64,000 nucleotides of DNA from NCBI RefSeq assembly GCF_030764225.1, contig NZ_JASAXH010000008.1. The stretch is one strand, 5' to 3'. The notes under the pieces were generated by a model. It searched no databases. It saw nothing but the letters and a program-made list of their open reading frames with translations, and was not told the origin of the DNA. Position numbers and translations under genes: made by a program. Numbering within the stretch: the first letter of the stretch is position 1; every line of letters begins with the position of its first letter. The stretch comes from Phocoenobacter atlanticus. GTDB lineage: Bacteria > Pseudomonadota > Gammaproteobacteria > Enterobacterales > Pasteurellaceae. Of the stretch, positions 35,454 to 44,220 are shown one piece after another.

Positions 35454-36323
35454 TTAGATAATGTTACAAGTTTTTAATGCGTGCATCATTCGTGTGACAC
35501 CAATACCGCCACCGCAACGCTCAAAGAAATTTAAACTCAAGTAATCTTCTAATTCTGTAAGTACACGCTCTTTTCCAAATTTAGTGAAGAGTAAATTAGC
35601 GTATTCTCCATCAGAGATAGTATGGAAAGCATTTCTCATTTCATCAGCATTTATTGCACGTTCTGCTGAGCCTATGGTTTCTTGACCACAAATAATTGCA
35701 TCAATTTTTCGTGCTTTACCTTTATCTTCATAATTTCTCATATTCCAGAACGGGCTTGTATAGTTAGGAAAGTCGCAAAGCAAAGTAACATTACCATATT
35801 CTTGATAAATTTTTGCTTCTTCTTCATTACCTATTTCTTTTACACCATATTTTGTTGCTGCCTCCACATAATCAATTTCTGAAACTTCATTAAAATTATC
35901 AACTAAACCTAGATGAGTAACTAATTCTTTTTCTAATTTTGCTAATGCTTCTAATCCACCGTGTGTTTCAAACTCAAACATTGGAAATATAGTACGGTGA
36001 CGACCTAAAATTGGATTTTTCTCTGCACGATAAGACGTTGAAAGACAGAAATATCCTTCTACATCAGGCTTAGTTAATAATTCATATTCCAACCACATTT
36101 GTCCTGTTTGAGGTAATGGCCACACTTCACCTTCAAAAATATAGGTGCTAACTGTCGTTGGATCTTCACAAGCTGCTAAAATAGATAAACGAGATTGAGT
36201 CGGCACTTCAATAAATCCTTTTTTGACAAAGAAACTACGCATTAACTCTACCGTTTTACTATAATCTTCTGAATTGATTAAATCATTAGCATAAACACCT
36301 GTGGTAAAAGTTTTGTTGGTCAT
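35454..36323 (-). CDS. Stand-alone class II aminoacyl-tRNA synthetase-like catalytic domain (AsnRS/AspRS/LysRS type)
   Basis: A 289-residue protein made only of a class II synthetase catalytic core. Motif 1 resembles KKGFIEVPTQSRLS (about residue 34). Motif 2 contains STSYRAEKNPILGRHRTIFP and MFEFE (about residues 94-118). A FD/E-type segment reads KIDAIICGQETIGSAER. Motif 3 is ERCGGGIGVTRMMHAL (about residue 267). There is no anticodon-binding domain, so it should not be a housekeeping tRNA synthetase. Similar truncated paralogues include archaeal asparagine synthetase related to AspRS. Its operon partners are pyrimidine-type enzymes, and it has a good AAGGAG site and an attenuator-like leader. 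Substrate is unknown. Confidence 0.8.
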   Translation of the reverse strand: MTNKTFTTGVYANDLINSEDYSKTVELMRSFFVKKGFIEVPTQSRLSILAACEDPTTVSTYIFEGEVWPLPQTGQMWLEYELLTKPDVEGYFCLSTSYRAEKNPILGRHRTIFPMFEFETHGGLEALAKLEKELVTHLGLVDNFNEVSEIDYVEAATKYGVKEIGNEEEAKIYQEYGNVTLLCDFPNYTSPFWNMRNYEDKGKARKIDAIICGQETIGSAERAINADEMRNAFHTISDGEYANLLFTKFGKERVLTELEDYLSLNFFERCGGGIGVTRMMHALKTCNII

Positions 36324-36368
36324 ATTTTTACTCCTTAATATGATTGTGATTAAAATTTTGGCAAAAAA

Positions 36369-36394
36369 AAAACCACCTAAAAATAGGTGGTTTT
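36369..36394 (-). terminator. Intrinsic terminator/attenuator in the leader of the synthetase-like operon
   Basis: On the minus strand an 11-base stem (AAAACCACCTA with TAGGTGGTTTT, loop TTTT) is followed by a further T run. It lies 45 bases before the synthetase-like ATG with no gene on that strand upstream except a leader ORF, so it acts as an attenuator, not an end-of-gene terminator. Confidence 0.85.
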
Positions 36395-36481
36395 AAAAGA
36401 AATAATACTGAATATTAAAAAAGGCTTTCCTAAGCTAATTTGCTTATTTTTTCGTTTTTTTATCAAAGATTTTAAAATCAT
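36377..36481 (-). CDS. Leader peptide of a pyrBI-like attenuator (34 aa)
   Basis: An ATG with AAAGAG upstream opens a 34-codon reading frame, starting MILKSLIKKR and ending ISFKTTYF. It crosses a six-U tract (36417-36422) preceded by a small GCTT-AGGA-AAGC hairpin, and its TAG stop is the first three bases of the terminator's 3' arm. A ribosome finishing this frame would cover the 5' arm and block the terminator. This is the geometry of the E. coli pyrBI leader, where UTP shortage stalls polymerase at a U tract and lets the ribosome catch up. There is no run of one amino-acid codon, which argues against classical amino-acid attenuation. Confidence 0.72.
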   Translation of the reverse strand: MILKSLIKKRKNKQISLGKPFLIFSIISFKTTYF

Positions 36482-36520
36482 TTTATTAATCTCTTTAGTT
36501 AATATTCAAAATTTAGCGAT

Positions 36521-36548
36521 ATAGTATAGATAAAATTCTCTATGTCAA
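36521..36548 (-). promoter_or_regulatory. Promoter of the synthetase-like/OMP-decarboxylase operon
   Basis: On the minus strand TTGACA (36548-36543) is followed after 16 bases by TACTAT (36526-36521); TATACT two bases nearer is an alternative. The start would be near 36513, giving a leader of about 150 bases to the attenuator. Confidence 0.65.
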
Positions 36549-36639
36549 TTTATTTTTTATAAATAATTTAAAAAAATAAAACCTTGGCATAATTTTAAAA
36601 GTATGCTAATTTTTGCAATATAAAAACAAAGGTGTTTTT

Positions 36640-37680
36640 ATGTATAAAAAAATTATCCGTCCTATTATCTTTCTCTTTGATCCTGAAACTGCCCATTTTA
36701 TTATTTTTTCATTTCTTAAATTTATTTATAACATTCCTTTTTTCTCCTTTTTAATTCGAAAAATATCTATTTTAGAAAATCCTAAACTTGAGAAAAAAAT
36801 ATTAGGTTTAACTTTTAAAAATCCTGTGGGATTAGCCGCAGGATTAGATAAAAATGCAACTTTATATAACGAATTAGCAGACTTTGGATTTGGCTTTATA
36901 GAAATAGGTACAGTAACGCCAAAAGCACAATCAGGTAACCCTAAAAAACGTTTATTTAGACTACTTGATGATCAAGGAATTATAAACCGAATGGGGTTTA
37001 ATAATGATGGGTTAGAGGCTGTAATAACTCAACTTAAAAAGAATAAACATAACGTTATTATTGGAGGTAATATTGGAAAAAACACAGCAACAGAACCTGA
37101 AAATTATACCCAAGATTATGTTGTTTGTTTCAAAAATCTGCATCCTTATGTTGATTATTTTACATTAAATATAAGTTGCCCTAATGTGTCTAGTCATAAA
37201 AAATTAGCAGATATTCATTATTTAAAAGAATTAATTTTGATTTTGCAAAAAATTAATTACCAATTTGAAATACAACGTCCTATTTTATTAAAAATATCTC
37301 CTGATTTAAGTAAACAGCAATTAGATGAAATAATTAAATTGATTTTAGAAACTAATATTGCTGGAGTTGTTGCAACCAATACTTCTATTAATAGAGATAA
37401 TTTAAAAACCAAAATATCAGAATTAGAAAATATTGGTGATGGAGGGTTAAGTGGACAGCCTATTAAAGATCGTAGTACACAAATTATTCAATATTTAGCT
37501 AAAAAATCAAATAAAGGCTTTGTTATTATTGGTGTTGGGGGTATTCATAGTGAGCAAGACGCTTTGGAAAAATTACAAGCTGGAGCTGATCTTATCCAAA
37601 TTTATACTGGTTTTATTTACGAAGGTATTGGATTAGTTAAACGTATTAACCAAGCTATTTTAAATAATAAAAAAGACTGA
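36640..37680 (+). CDS. pyrD: Dihydroorotate dehydrogenase (quinone), class 2
   Basis: The ATG at 36640 with an AAAGGTG site gives 346 residues. The N-terminal helix for membrane/quinone contact (about residues 1-35) marks the class 2 enzyme. NPVGLAAGLDKNATLYNELA (near residue 59), GNIGKN, TLNISCPNVSS (catalytic Ser region) and GVGGIHSEQDALEKLQAGAD (phosphate site) follow. It oxidises dihydroorotate to orotate at the inner membrane. It is divergent from the synthetase-like operon, which carries an OMP-decarboxylase. Confidence 0.95.
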   Translation: MYKKIIRPIIFLFDPETAHFIIFSFLKFIYNIPFFSFLIRKISILENPKLEKKILGLTFKNPVGLAAGLDKNATLYNELADFGFGFIEIGTVTPKAQSGNPKKRLFRLLDDQGIINRMGFNNDGLEAVITQLKKNKHNVIIGGNIGKNTATEPENYTQDYVVCFKNLHPYVDYFTLNISCPNVSSHKKLADIHYLKELILILQKINYQFEIQRPILLKISPDLSKQQLDEIIKLILETNIAGVVATNTSINRDNLKTKISELENIGDGGLSGQPIKDRSTQIIQYLAKKSNKGFVIIGVGGIHSEQDALEKLQAGADLIQIYTGFIYEGIGLVKRINQAILNNKKD

Positions 37681-37700
37681 TTTATATAAACCAGTCTTTT
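37671..37700. terminator. Bidirectional terminator between pyrD and yidC
   Basis: AAAAGACTG pairs with CAGTCTTTT (12-base loop, possibly extended) and is flanked by T and A runs, so it can serve both convergent genes. Confidence 0.75.
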
Positions 37701-37731
37701 TATAGATACTTTTTTAAGCCATATTTAATTT

Positions 37732-39360
37732 CTATTTCTTACGAGAATGTAATCCTTTTTTCTCTAAATTACGATAAATTAACCATTGTTGGAAAATCGT
37801 AATTGAGTTTGATGTGATCCAGTAAAGAACCAATCCTGAAGGGAAGAATAAAAAGAACCCTGTAAATATAATTGGCATAAACATCATCACTTTTTGCTGC
37901 ATTGGATCTGCAACTGGAGTTGGTGACATTTTTTGTAATAAGAACATTGATGCTCCCATTAACAACGGCATAATATAGTATGGGTCTTGTGCTGATAAAT
38001 CTTGAATCCAACCAAAGAAGGGTGCATGACGTAATTCTACCGCTTCCATAAATGTCCAATATAATGCAATGAAAATAGGCATTTGAATTAGAATAGGTAA
38101 ACAACCACCCATTGGGTTTACTTTTTCCTCTTTGTAGAGCTTCATTGTTTCTTGGCTCATTCTTTGACGATCATCACCAAAGCGTTCACGCATTTCTTGT
38201 AATCTTGGTTGTAGCATACGCATTTTCGCCATTGACGTATATTGTGCTTTAGTCAATGGATAAAGTATTGTTTTCACTACGATAGTTACACAGATAATGG
38301 CAATACCCCAGTTAATCACCAACTGTTGAATATGCGTTAATAACCAAAATAAAGGTTTTGCTATAAACCACGCCCAGCCATAATCTACGGTTAAATCAAA
38401 ATGTTCCGCTGCTTGTGCCATCTCTTCTTGATTTTTAGGACCTGTCCATAAGTGGCTTTTAATCGTTTCTTTTGAATTTGGTGCAATAGCAGTGATTGGT
38501 CCTCTATAACCAATAGATGCTGTACCATCATTATTTACTCGAGAATAAATATTATTTTGAGCTTGTTGATTAGGGATCCACGCTGATACAAAATAGTGCT
38601 GTAACATTGCTGCCCAACCTGCTTTAGTATCTACAGAAAGATTTTTTTCTGCCATTTTATCAAAAGCATACTTTTCATAATTTACTTCAGAAGAAGAGTA
38701 GGCTCCTCCCATATAGGTTGGCATAGTTAAATTGCCAGAACTATCTTGTAAAGTATGTTTAATTTGTCCATAGGGTTGTACTTCTAATGCTTGTGCAGAT
38801 TTATTATCTATTACAAAATCAACAGCTACATTATAGCTACCACGTTTTAAAATAAATTCTTTAGTATAAAGTACACCGTCTTTTTCAAAAGTTAAAGGAA
38901 CAGTTAATGAATTTTGACCTTCTGCTAATACAAATTTATCCGCTGTTACTTGATATTGTGGACGACTAGAATTACTATCAATACCATTTTTTCCAACCAA
39001 ACCACTTTGTGCAATATAAACAGTTTTGGCATTATTTTCTAATAATTTAAATGGTGCTTTACTATCTAATTGAGCATTATGTTTTAATAAATCAGACTCA
39101 ACAACATCGCCCCCTAAAGTATCAATCACTAAACGTAATACATCACTTTCAACAACAATAGTTTTACCTGTTGTTTTTTGTTGATTAATCATTTCAGTTT
39201 CAGATGATACTGGCACATCTCCTGATTGCTGAGGAGCTGTTACTTTGGCTTGCTCTTTAGCTAATTGAGCTGCTGGATTATGATCTGTTTGCCATTGTGT
39301 AAAAATTAAAAATGACACCAGAAAAAAACCTATAACGAGTAAACTACGATTTGAATTCAT
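37732..39360 (-). CDS. yidC: Membrane protein insertase YidC
   Basis: A 542-residue YidC: an N-terminal membrane helix, a large periplasmic domain (about residues 50-330) and the five-helix insertase core near the C-terminus with LTKAQYTSMAKMRMLQPRLQ (cytoplasmic helical hairpin) and NPMGGCLPILIQMPIFIALY. It inserts and folds inner-membrane proteins alone or with SecYEG. It is the last gene of the rpmH-rnpA-yidD-yidC group. Confidence 0.96.
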   Translation of the reverse strand: MNSNRSLLVIGFFLVSFLIFTQWQTDHNPAAQLAKEQAKVTAPQQSGDVPVSSETEMINQQKTTGKTIVVESDVLRLVIDTLGGDVVESDLLKHNAQLDSKAPFKLLENNAKTVYIAQSGLVGKNGIDSNSSRPQYQVTADKFVLAEGQNSLTVPLTFEKDGVLYTKEFILKRGSYNVAVDFVIDNKSAQALEVQPYGQIKHTLQDSSGNLTMPTYMGGAYSSSEVNYEKYAFDKMAEKNLSVDTKAGWAAMLQHYFVSAWIPNQQAQNNIYSRVNNDGTASIGYRGPITAIAPNSKETIKSHLWTGPKNQEEMAQAAEHFDLTVDYGWAWFIAKPLFWLLTHIQQLVINWGIAIICVTIVVKTILYPLTKAQYTSMAKMRMLQPRLQEMRERFGDDRQRMSQETMKLYKEEKVNPMGGCLPILIQMPIFIALYWTFMEAVELRHAPFFGWIQDLSAQDPYYIMPLLMGASMFLLQKMSPTPVADPMQQKVMMFMPIIFTGFFLFFPSGLVLYWITSNSITIFQQWLIYRNLEKKGLHSRKK

Positions 39361-39511
39361 TTTGGTTTCTCTGTAATTGTTTAAAAATAAGGGAAATACC
39401 CTCTACTAAAGGGAAGTATTTTATAATAGGTTGCCTTTTAATCCAACCATTTTTACTTATAAGCGGTCAGATATTCGTTAAAATTTGCAAATTTTACAAA
39501 TAAGTAATCAC

Positions 39512-39790
39512 TCACTTACTCTTTTTGTCTATTTTAGGAGGAACAGGATCATCCCCACCTTGATGTAATGGATGACATTTTGTAATACGTTTTAATGTTA
39601 ACCAGCTACCTTTTATTGCTCCGTGAGTTTGAATAGCTTCTAATCCATATTGAGAACAAGTTGGATTAAAACGACAACGAGGTAGTAACATAGGACTTAT
39701 AAAATAACGATAAAATTTTATAAGTAGGATAAAAATAGTAGCTAAAAAACTTACTTTTCTTTGTTTGCTAGATGAATGTGGCGTTTCCAT
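39512..39790 (-). CDS. yidD: Membrane insertion efficiency factor YidD
   Basis: A 92-residue protein with the DUF37 signature RCRFNPTCSQYGLEAI and CHPLHQGGDDPVP, including the conserved Cys residues. It assists YidC-dependent insertion and associates with the inner membrane. It overlaps the end of rnpA by 40 bases, as in many bacteria. Confidence 0.93.
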   Translation of the reverse strand: METPHSSSKQRKVSFLATIFILLIKFYRYFISPMLLPRCRFNPTCSQYGLEAIQTHGAIKGSWLTLKRITKCHPLHQGGDDPVPPKIDKKSK

Positions 39791-40113
39791 AATTTATCCA
39801 AAGTAACAAAAAGAGTTTGGTTATCTAGTTTTCCTATGCCACCTTTGGCAATAAAAACAAAATCTGATAAAGGTAATTGATGTTGATTTAAACGAAAGCT
39901 CTCACGTACGATACGTTTTATTCTATTACGATCGTGAGCACGTTTTAAATGCTTTTTAGCAACAGTTAAACCTAAACGAGGAACATCAACAGAATTTTGA
40001 CGTGCAAGAATGGTAATTTGAGGAGTAGAAGCTCGCTTAGGATCTTCAAATACTGCCTTAAACTGAACGGGAGCTAACAAACGTAGCTCCCGAGAAAATT
40101 TTAGCTTATTCAC
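39751..40113 (-). CDS. rnpA: Ribonuclease P protein component
   Basis: A 120-residue basic protein with the RNR signature near AHDRNRIKRIVRESFR (about residues 58-73), which binds RNase P RNA and pre-tRNA leader. It is part of the rpmH-rnpA-yidD-yidC operon. Confidence 0.95.
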   Translation of the reverse strand: MNKLKFSRELRLLAPVQFKAVFEDPKRASTPQITILARQNSVDVPRLGLTVAKKHLKRAHDRNRIKRIVRESFRLNQHQLPLSDFVFIAKGGIGKLDNQTLFVTLDKLWKRHIHLANKEK

Positions 40114-40150
40114 TATTTTAGTTTATTACTAAAAAGTATATCACTGCAAA

Positions 40151-40285
40151 TTATGCAGATAAGCTTTTACGACCTTTAGCACGACGACGAGCTAAAACTT
40201 GGCGACCGTTTTTAGTAGCCATACGAGTACGGAAACCATGTGAACGAGCACGCTTTAATCGAGAAGGTTGAAAAGTACGTTTCAT
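40151..40285 (-). CDS. rpmH: 50S ribosomal protein L34
   Basis: A 44-residue very basic protein starting MKRTFQPSRLKRARSHGF and containing MATKNGRQVLARRRAKGR, the L34 sequence. It is a short gene that heads the rnpA-yidD-yidC operon on this strand. Confidence 0.97.
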   Translation of the reverse strand: MKRTFQPSRLKRARSHGFRTRMATKNGRQVLARRRAKGRKSLSA

Positions 40286-40416
40286 TATTGTCTACCTAGT
40301 TAAAATTATTAAACTATAAAAAAGAGTGGCGATCTTACCCATTTATTTTTAATAAATCAAGATCTATCTATAAAGTAATCGTTTAAATTTGCAAATATTT
40401 ATAAATAAGTAACCGC

Positions 40417-41616
40417 TTACTCATTTTCTATCAATAAAACCCAGCCATTATCTAGCCAATCACACAAACTATCTAATAATAATTCTAATTCACTTTGATT
40501 TTGTGTTTTAGATGCAAGTTTATTCCAAGAAATACTATCTCCATTTGCTATTCTAATAAGTAAATCCATTTCAGCTTGATTTAATTCATCAATCCATTCG
40601 CCATTTATATAAATTTTTAATGGATTTTCTGTATAAATAATTTTTACATTTGCATCTTGTATTAGCCAACCACCATCTTCTAAAACAGTTTGAAGCTCAT
40701 CTGGATAAAAATCTTCATTAACTTCAAATTTATCATAACGACGAGAACTTACTGCAGTGGCTACACTATCTAAAAATAACTGATCAAATTGAGTTGAATT
40801 TAATAATAAATTAACAAATTGTGATTTTAAATTTGCTACCATTTTCATATCTAATTTTGCATTAGGTTGATATTCTGCAGATAAACGAAATGGAATATTA
40901 AACTGTGAATAATCTGCTTCATTACATTTTAATGAATGGCTTATTTTATCTAATAAATCATTTGCACTAGGAAAACGTAAACCAAAAGAAAACGTTAAGC
41001 TCTCATCTTCTGCAACACCATAATGTGCCATACGAGAAGGAACATACAATACGTCACCAGCTTGCATTACTTCATCTAAGACCAATTCTCCCATATCATC
41101 AAAAATACGAATAGGTTGATTAGGATTAAATTCAGTACTTGGATCACACCATTTTCCTAATTGCCAGCGACGGGATCCATAACCTTGAACTAAAAATACA
41201 TCATATTCATCATAATGTTTTCCTACAGATCCTCCTTTTGGTGCATAAGAAACCATAATATCATCACGCTGCCACTGAGGAATAAAACCGAAAGCTTGCC
41301 ATAATACACCTAATTCAGGTGACCATTGTTCTAAATTTTGAACTAAAACAGACCACTGTTCAGGTAAATTTTCAAAATCAGTTTTAGTTAAAGGGCTAGT
41401 TTTTACTTGCCATTCTAGTTGTTCATTATTTTTATAAGTTTTTACTAAACGAGCAACTACATCCTCTTCTTGAGATAAATCTATAATATCATCAGGAGTA
41501 AATAATCCTATAATCTGAGGTAATCCATTACGTATGATAAGCGGTTTCTTTTGCCAATAATTTTGCAAAAAGATTTCAGGGGTAATTTCTTCTGGTAAGC
41601 AAAATGGAATGTTCAT
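40417..41616 (-). CDS. roxA: Ribosomal protein L16 arginine hydroxylase (JmjC/cupin)
   Basis: A 399-residue iron/2-oxoglutarate oxygenase of the YcfD/RoxA group. The metal-binding HxD is in GKHYDEYDVFLVQGYG (about residue 137) and the distal His is in YVPSRMAHYGVAED (about residue 199). The C-terminal winged-helix-like part is typical. It hydroxylates an arginine of ribosomal protein L16. Confidence 0.9.
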   Translation of the reverse strand: MNIPFCLPEEITPEIFLQNYWQKKPLIIRNGLPQIIGLFTPDDIIDLSQEEDVVARLVKTYKNNEQLEWQVKTSPLTKTDFENLPEQWSVLVQNLEQWSPELGVLWQAFGFIPQWQRDDIMVSYAPKGGSVGKHYDEYDVFLVQGYGSRRWQLGKWCDPSTEFNPNQPIRIFDDMGELVLDEVMQAGDVLYVPSRMAHYGVAEDESLTFSFGLRFPSANDLLDKISHSLKCNEADYSQFNIPFRLSAEYQPNAKLDMKMVANLKSQFVNLLLNSTQFDQLFLDSVATAVSSRRYDKFEVNEDFYPDELQTVLEDGGWLIQDANVKIIYTENPLKIYINGEWIDELNQAEMDLLIRIANGDSISWNKLASKTQNQSELELLLDSLCDWLDNGWVLLIENE

Positions 41617-41694
41617 AATTTACTCCTTATGAAAAAAAGATAGTAAAAATTATAGACTTATTATTTCAATTTTGTAAGTTATTTTTGTATAGTT

Positions 41695-42309
41695 TTACTT
41701 AAATATCAATAAACAACGTTCAGCATTTAAACTTGGTACAGTTAAAGGAATAATTTCTATTTGTTTAATTTTATCTTCAATTTCAGTGACTTCTTCCTGC
41801 TTATAAATCCCTTTTAACGCATAAAATTGACCTGTTTCACTCGGTAAATGCTCACACCAATGCACCATATCACTTAAGGATGCAAAAGCACGGCTTAGCA
41901 CGCCATCAAAGCCTTGCTCTGGTTGATATTCTTCCACACGAGATTGTATAGGGGTCACATTTTTAATGCCAAGCTGTAATAAAACTTGCTCAATAAAACG
42001 AATGCGTTTACCCAGCGAATCTAGTAATACAAATTCTTTATCCGGATTGATGATCGCAAGGGGAAGACCCGGTAATCCTGGTCCTGTACCCACATCAATA
42101 AAACGAGAGCCTTCAAGGTGTGGGCTAACCACTAAACTATCTAAAATATGCTTAATCCACATTTCATCAGGATCACGTACTGATGTTAAATTATAAGCCT
42201 TATTCCATTTATCTAATAAAGCCACAAATTTAAAAAGTTTTTCTTTTTGATCTGTTGAAATTTCAAAGTTAAGTTCATTCAACAAAGCTTCTGCTTTTTC
42301 AAAATTCAT
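41695..42309 (-). CDS. rsmG: 16S rRNA (guanine527-N7)-methyltransferase RsmG
   Basis: A 204-residue AdoMet-dependent methyltransferase (GidB) with the SAM-binding IDVGTGPGLPGLPLAI motif near residue 71 and LSRAFASLSDM near residue 135. It overlaps the mnmG stop by one base, the conserved mnmG-rsmG pair next to the origin. Confidence 0.95.
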   Translation of the reverse strand: MNFEKAEALLNELNFEISTDQKEKLFKFVALLDKWNKAYNLTSVRDPDEMWIKHILDSLVVSPHLEGSRFIDVGTGPGLPGLPLAIINPDKEFVLLDSLGKRIRFIEQVLLQLGIKNVTPIQSRVEEYQPEQGFDGVLSRAFASLSDMVHWCEHLPSETGQFYALKGIYKQEEVTEIEDKIKQIEIIPLTVPSLNAERCLLIFK

Positions 42310-44201
42310 TACAAATCACCCCGCTTAAGCATTCCTTGTTTTTTTAATGATACCAATAAAATAGAAATAGCCGCAGGTGTTACCCCTGAAATACGAGACG
42401 CTTGTCCTATTGAAACAGGTTTATGTTCCACTAATTTGGTACGTACTTCATTCGATAAACTTTCTACTTTGCTATAATCAAAATCTGCTGGAATTTCTGT
42501 GTGTTCGTGGCGTTTTTGTTTCTCAATTTCTGCTAATTGATGCTCAATATAACCTTGATATTTAATCGAAATTTCCACTTGTTCCGCCGCTTGTTTATCT
42601 TCAATAGCAGGGGCAAAAGCATCTAATTGGGTTAAATTCTGATAGTTCACTTCTGGACGACGTAATAGATCTTCGCCACTGGCTTCTCGAGTTAAAGGTG
42701 TTTTAACCAATTCATTTACTGCTTGTAAATATTGTGATTTTGGGTGAATCCAAATCTGTTTTAAACGCTCACGCTCTTTTTCAATATTTTCCATTTTTTG
42801 ATTAAATCTCGCCCAACGAACCTCATCAATCAAGCCAAATTTATGAGCAATCGGCGTCAAGCGGATATCGGCATTGTCTTCACGCAACAATAAACGGTAT
42901 TCCGCACGAGAAGTAAATAAACGATACGGTTCTTTTGTCCCTAAGGTACATAAATCATCAACCAATACGCCCATATAAGCCTGATCACGGGTTGGATACC
43001 AGCTTTCCTTACCTTTCACCTGTAAAGAGGCGTTAATCCCTGCTAGCATTCCCTGAGCGGCTGCTTCTTCGTAACCTGTCGTACCGTTAATTTGCCCTGC
43101 AAAGAACAAACCTGCAATCGCTTTGGTCTCTAAGGTTGGTTTTAAATCACGAGGATCGAAATAATCATACTCAATCGCATAACCTGGTCGCATAATACGT
43201 GCATTTTCCAAGCCTTTCATTGAATTGACTAATTTTTGTTGTACATCGAAAGGCAAACTGGTTGAAATACCGTTAGGGTAAATTTCAGTTGTGGTCAAAC
43301 CTTCTGGTTCTAAGTAGATCTGATGACTATCACGCTCCGCAAAACGCATCACTTTATCTTCAATAGACGGGCAGTAACGTGGTCCAACACCTTCAATCAC
43401 GCCAGCATAAAGTGGACTACGATCTAAACCTGCACGAATAATGTCGTGGGTCTGTGCGTTAGTGTGCGTGATATAACAAGAAATTTGTTGTGGGTGTTGA
43501 TCCACATTGCCCATAAAAGACATTACAGGTAAATTTTGATCGCCTTTTTGCTCGGCTAATACGGAAAAATCTATGGTTCTCGCATCAATTCTTGGTGGCG
43601 TACCCGTTTTTAAGCGATCAATTCTTAAATTCAGATCATGCAAACGATCCGATAAACTATTTGACGCAGGATCGCCCGCACGACCACCCGCATAATTTTC
43701 CATTCCAATGTGGATCTTACCTTTCAAAAACGTTCCTGCCGTTAATACAACGGAACGAGATTTAAAAGTTAAGCCCATTTTCGTTACCGCACCGACTGCA
43801 CGATCATTTTCAACTAAAATATCTACCACTTCTTGCTGGAAAATATCTAAATTTTCTTGATTTTCAAGGGCTGTTCTTACAGCTTGGCGATAAAGAACAC
43901 GATCCGCCTGAGCACGAGTCGCACGTACCGCAGGCCCTTTACTACTATTCAAAATACGAAATTGAATGCCAGCAAGATCCGTTGCTTTTGCCATTAAACC
44001 ACCCATTGCATCAATTTCTTTTACAAGGTGACCTTTACCAATTCCACCAATAGCTGGGTTACAAGACATTTGCCCTAATGTATCAATATTGTGTGTTAAT
44101 AATAAAGTTTTTAATCCCATACGAGCAGGGGTAAGTGCCGCTTCAGTACCTGCGTGTCCCCCACCAATCACAATGACATCGTATATTTTCTGATAAATCA
44201 T
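42309..44201 (-). CDS. mnmG: tRNA uridine-5-carboxymethylaminomethyl modification enzyme MnmG (GidA)
   Basis: A 630-residue FAD protein with VIGGGHAGTEAALTPARMGL at the N-terminus, CNPAIGGIGKGHLVKEIDAM and the C-terminal helical domain that contacts MnmE. With MnmE it modifies wobble uridine in tRNA. It is the gene that lies beside oriC in many gammaproteobacteria, and the noncoding region upstream has origin features. Confidence 0.97.
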   Translation of the reverse strand: MIYQKIYDVIVIGGGHAGTEAALTPARMGLKTLLLTHNIDTLGQMSCNPAIGGIGKGHLVKEIDAMGGLMAKATDLAGIQFRILNSSKGPAVRATRAQADRVLYRQAVRTALENQENLDIFQQEVVDILVENDRAVGAVTKMGLTFKSRSVVLTAGTFLKGKIHIGMENYAGGRAGDPASNSLSDRLHDLNLRIDRLKTGTPPRIDARTIDFSVLAEQKGDQNLPVMSFMGNVDQHPQQISCYITHTNAQTHDIIRAGLDRSPLYAGVIEGVGPRYCPSIEDKVMRFAERDSHQIYLEPEGLTTTEIYPNGISTSLPFDVQQKLVNSMKGLENARIMRPGYAIEYDYFDPRDLKPTLETKAIAGLFFAGQINGTTGYEEAAAQGMLAGINASLQVKGKESWYPTRDQAYMGVLVDDLCTLGTKEPYRLFTSRAEYRLLLREDNADIRLTPIAHKFGLIDEVRWARFNQKMENIEKERERLKQIWIHPKSQYLQAVNELVKTPLTREASGEDLLRRPEVNYQNLTQLDAFAPAIEDKQAAEQVEISIKYQGYIEHQLAEIEKQKRHEHTEIPADFDYSKVESLSNEVRTKLVEHKPVSIGQASRISGVTPAAISILLVSLKKQGMLKRGDL

Positions 44202-44220
44202 ATTTTATATTTAACCTTTA

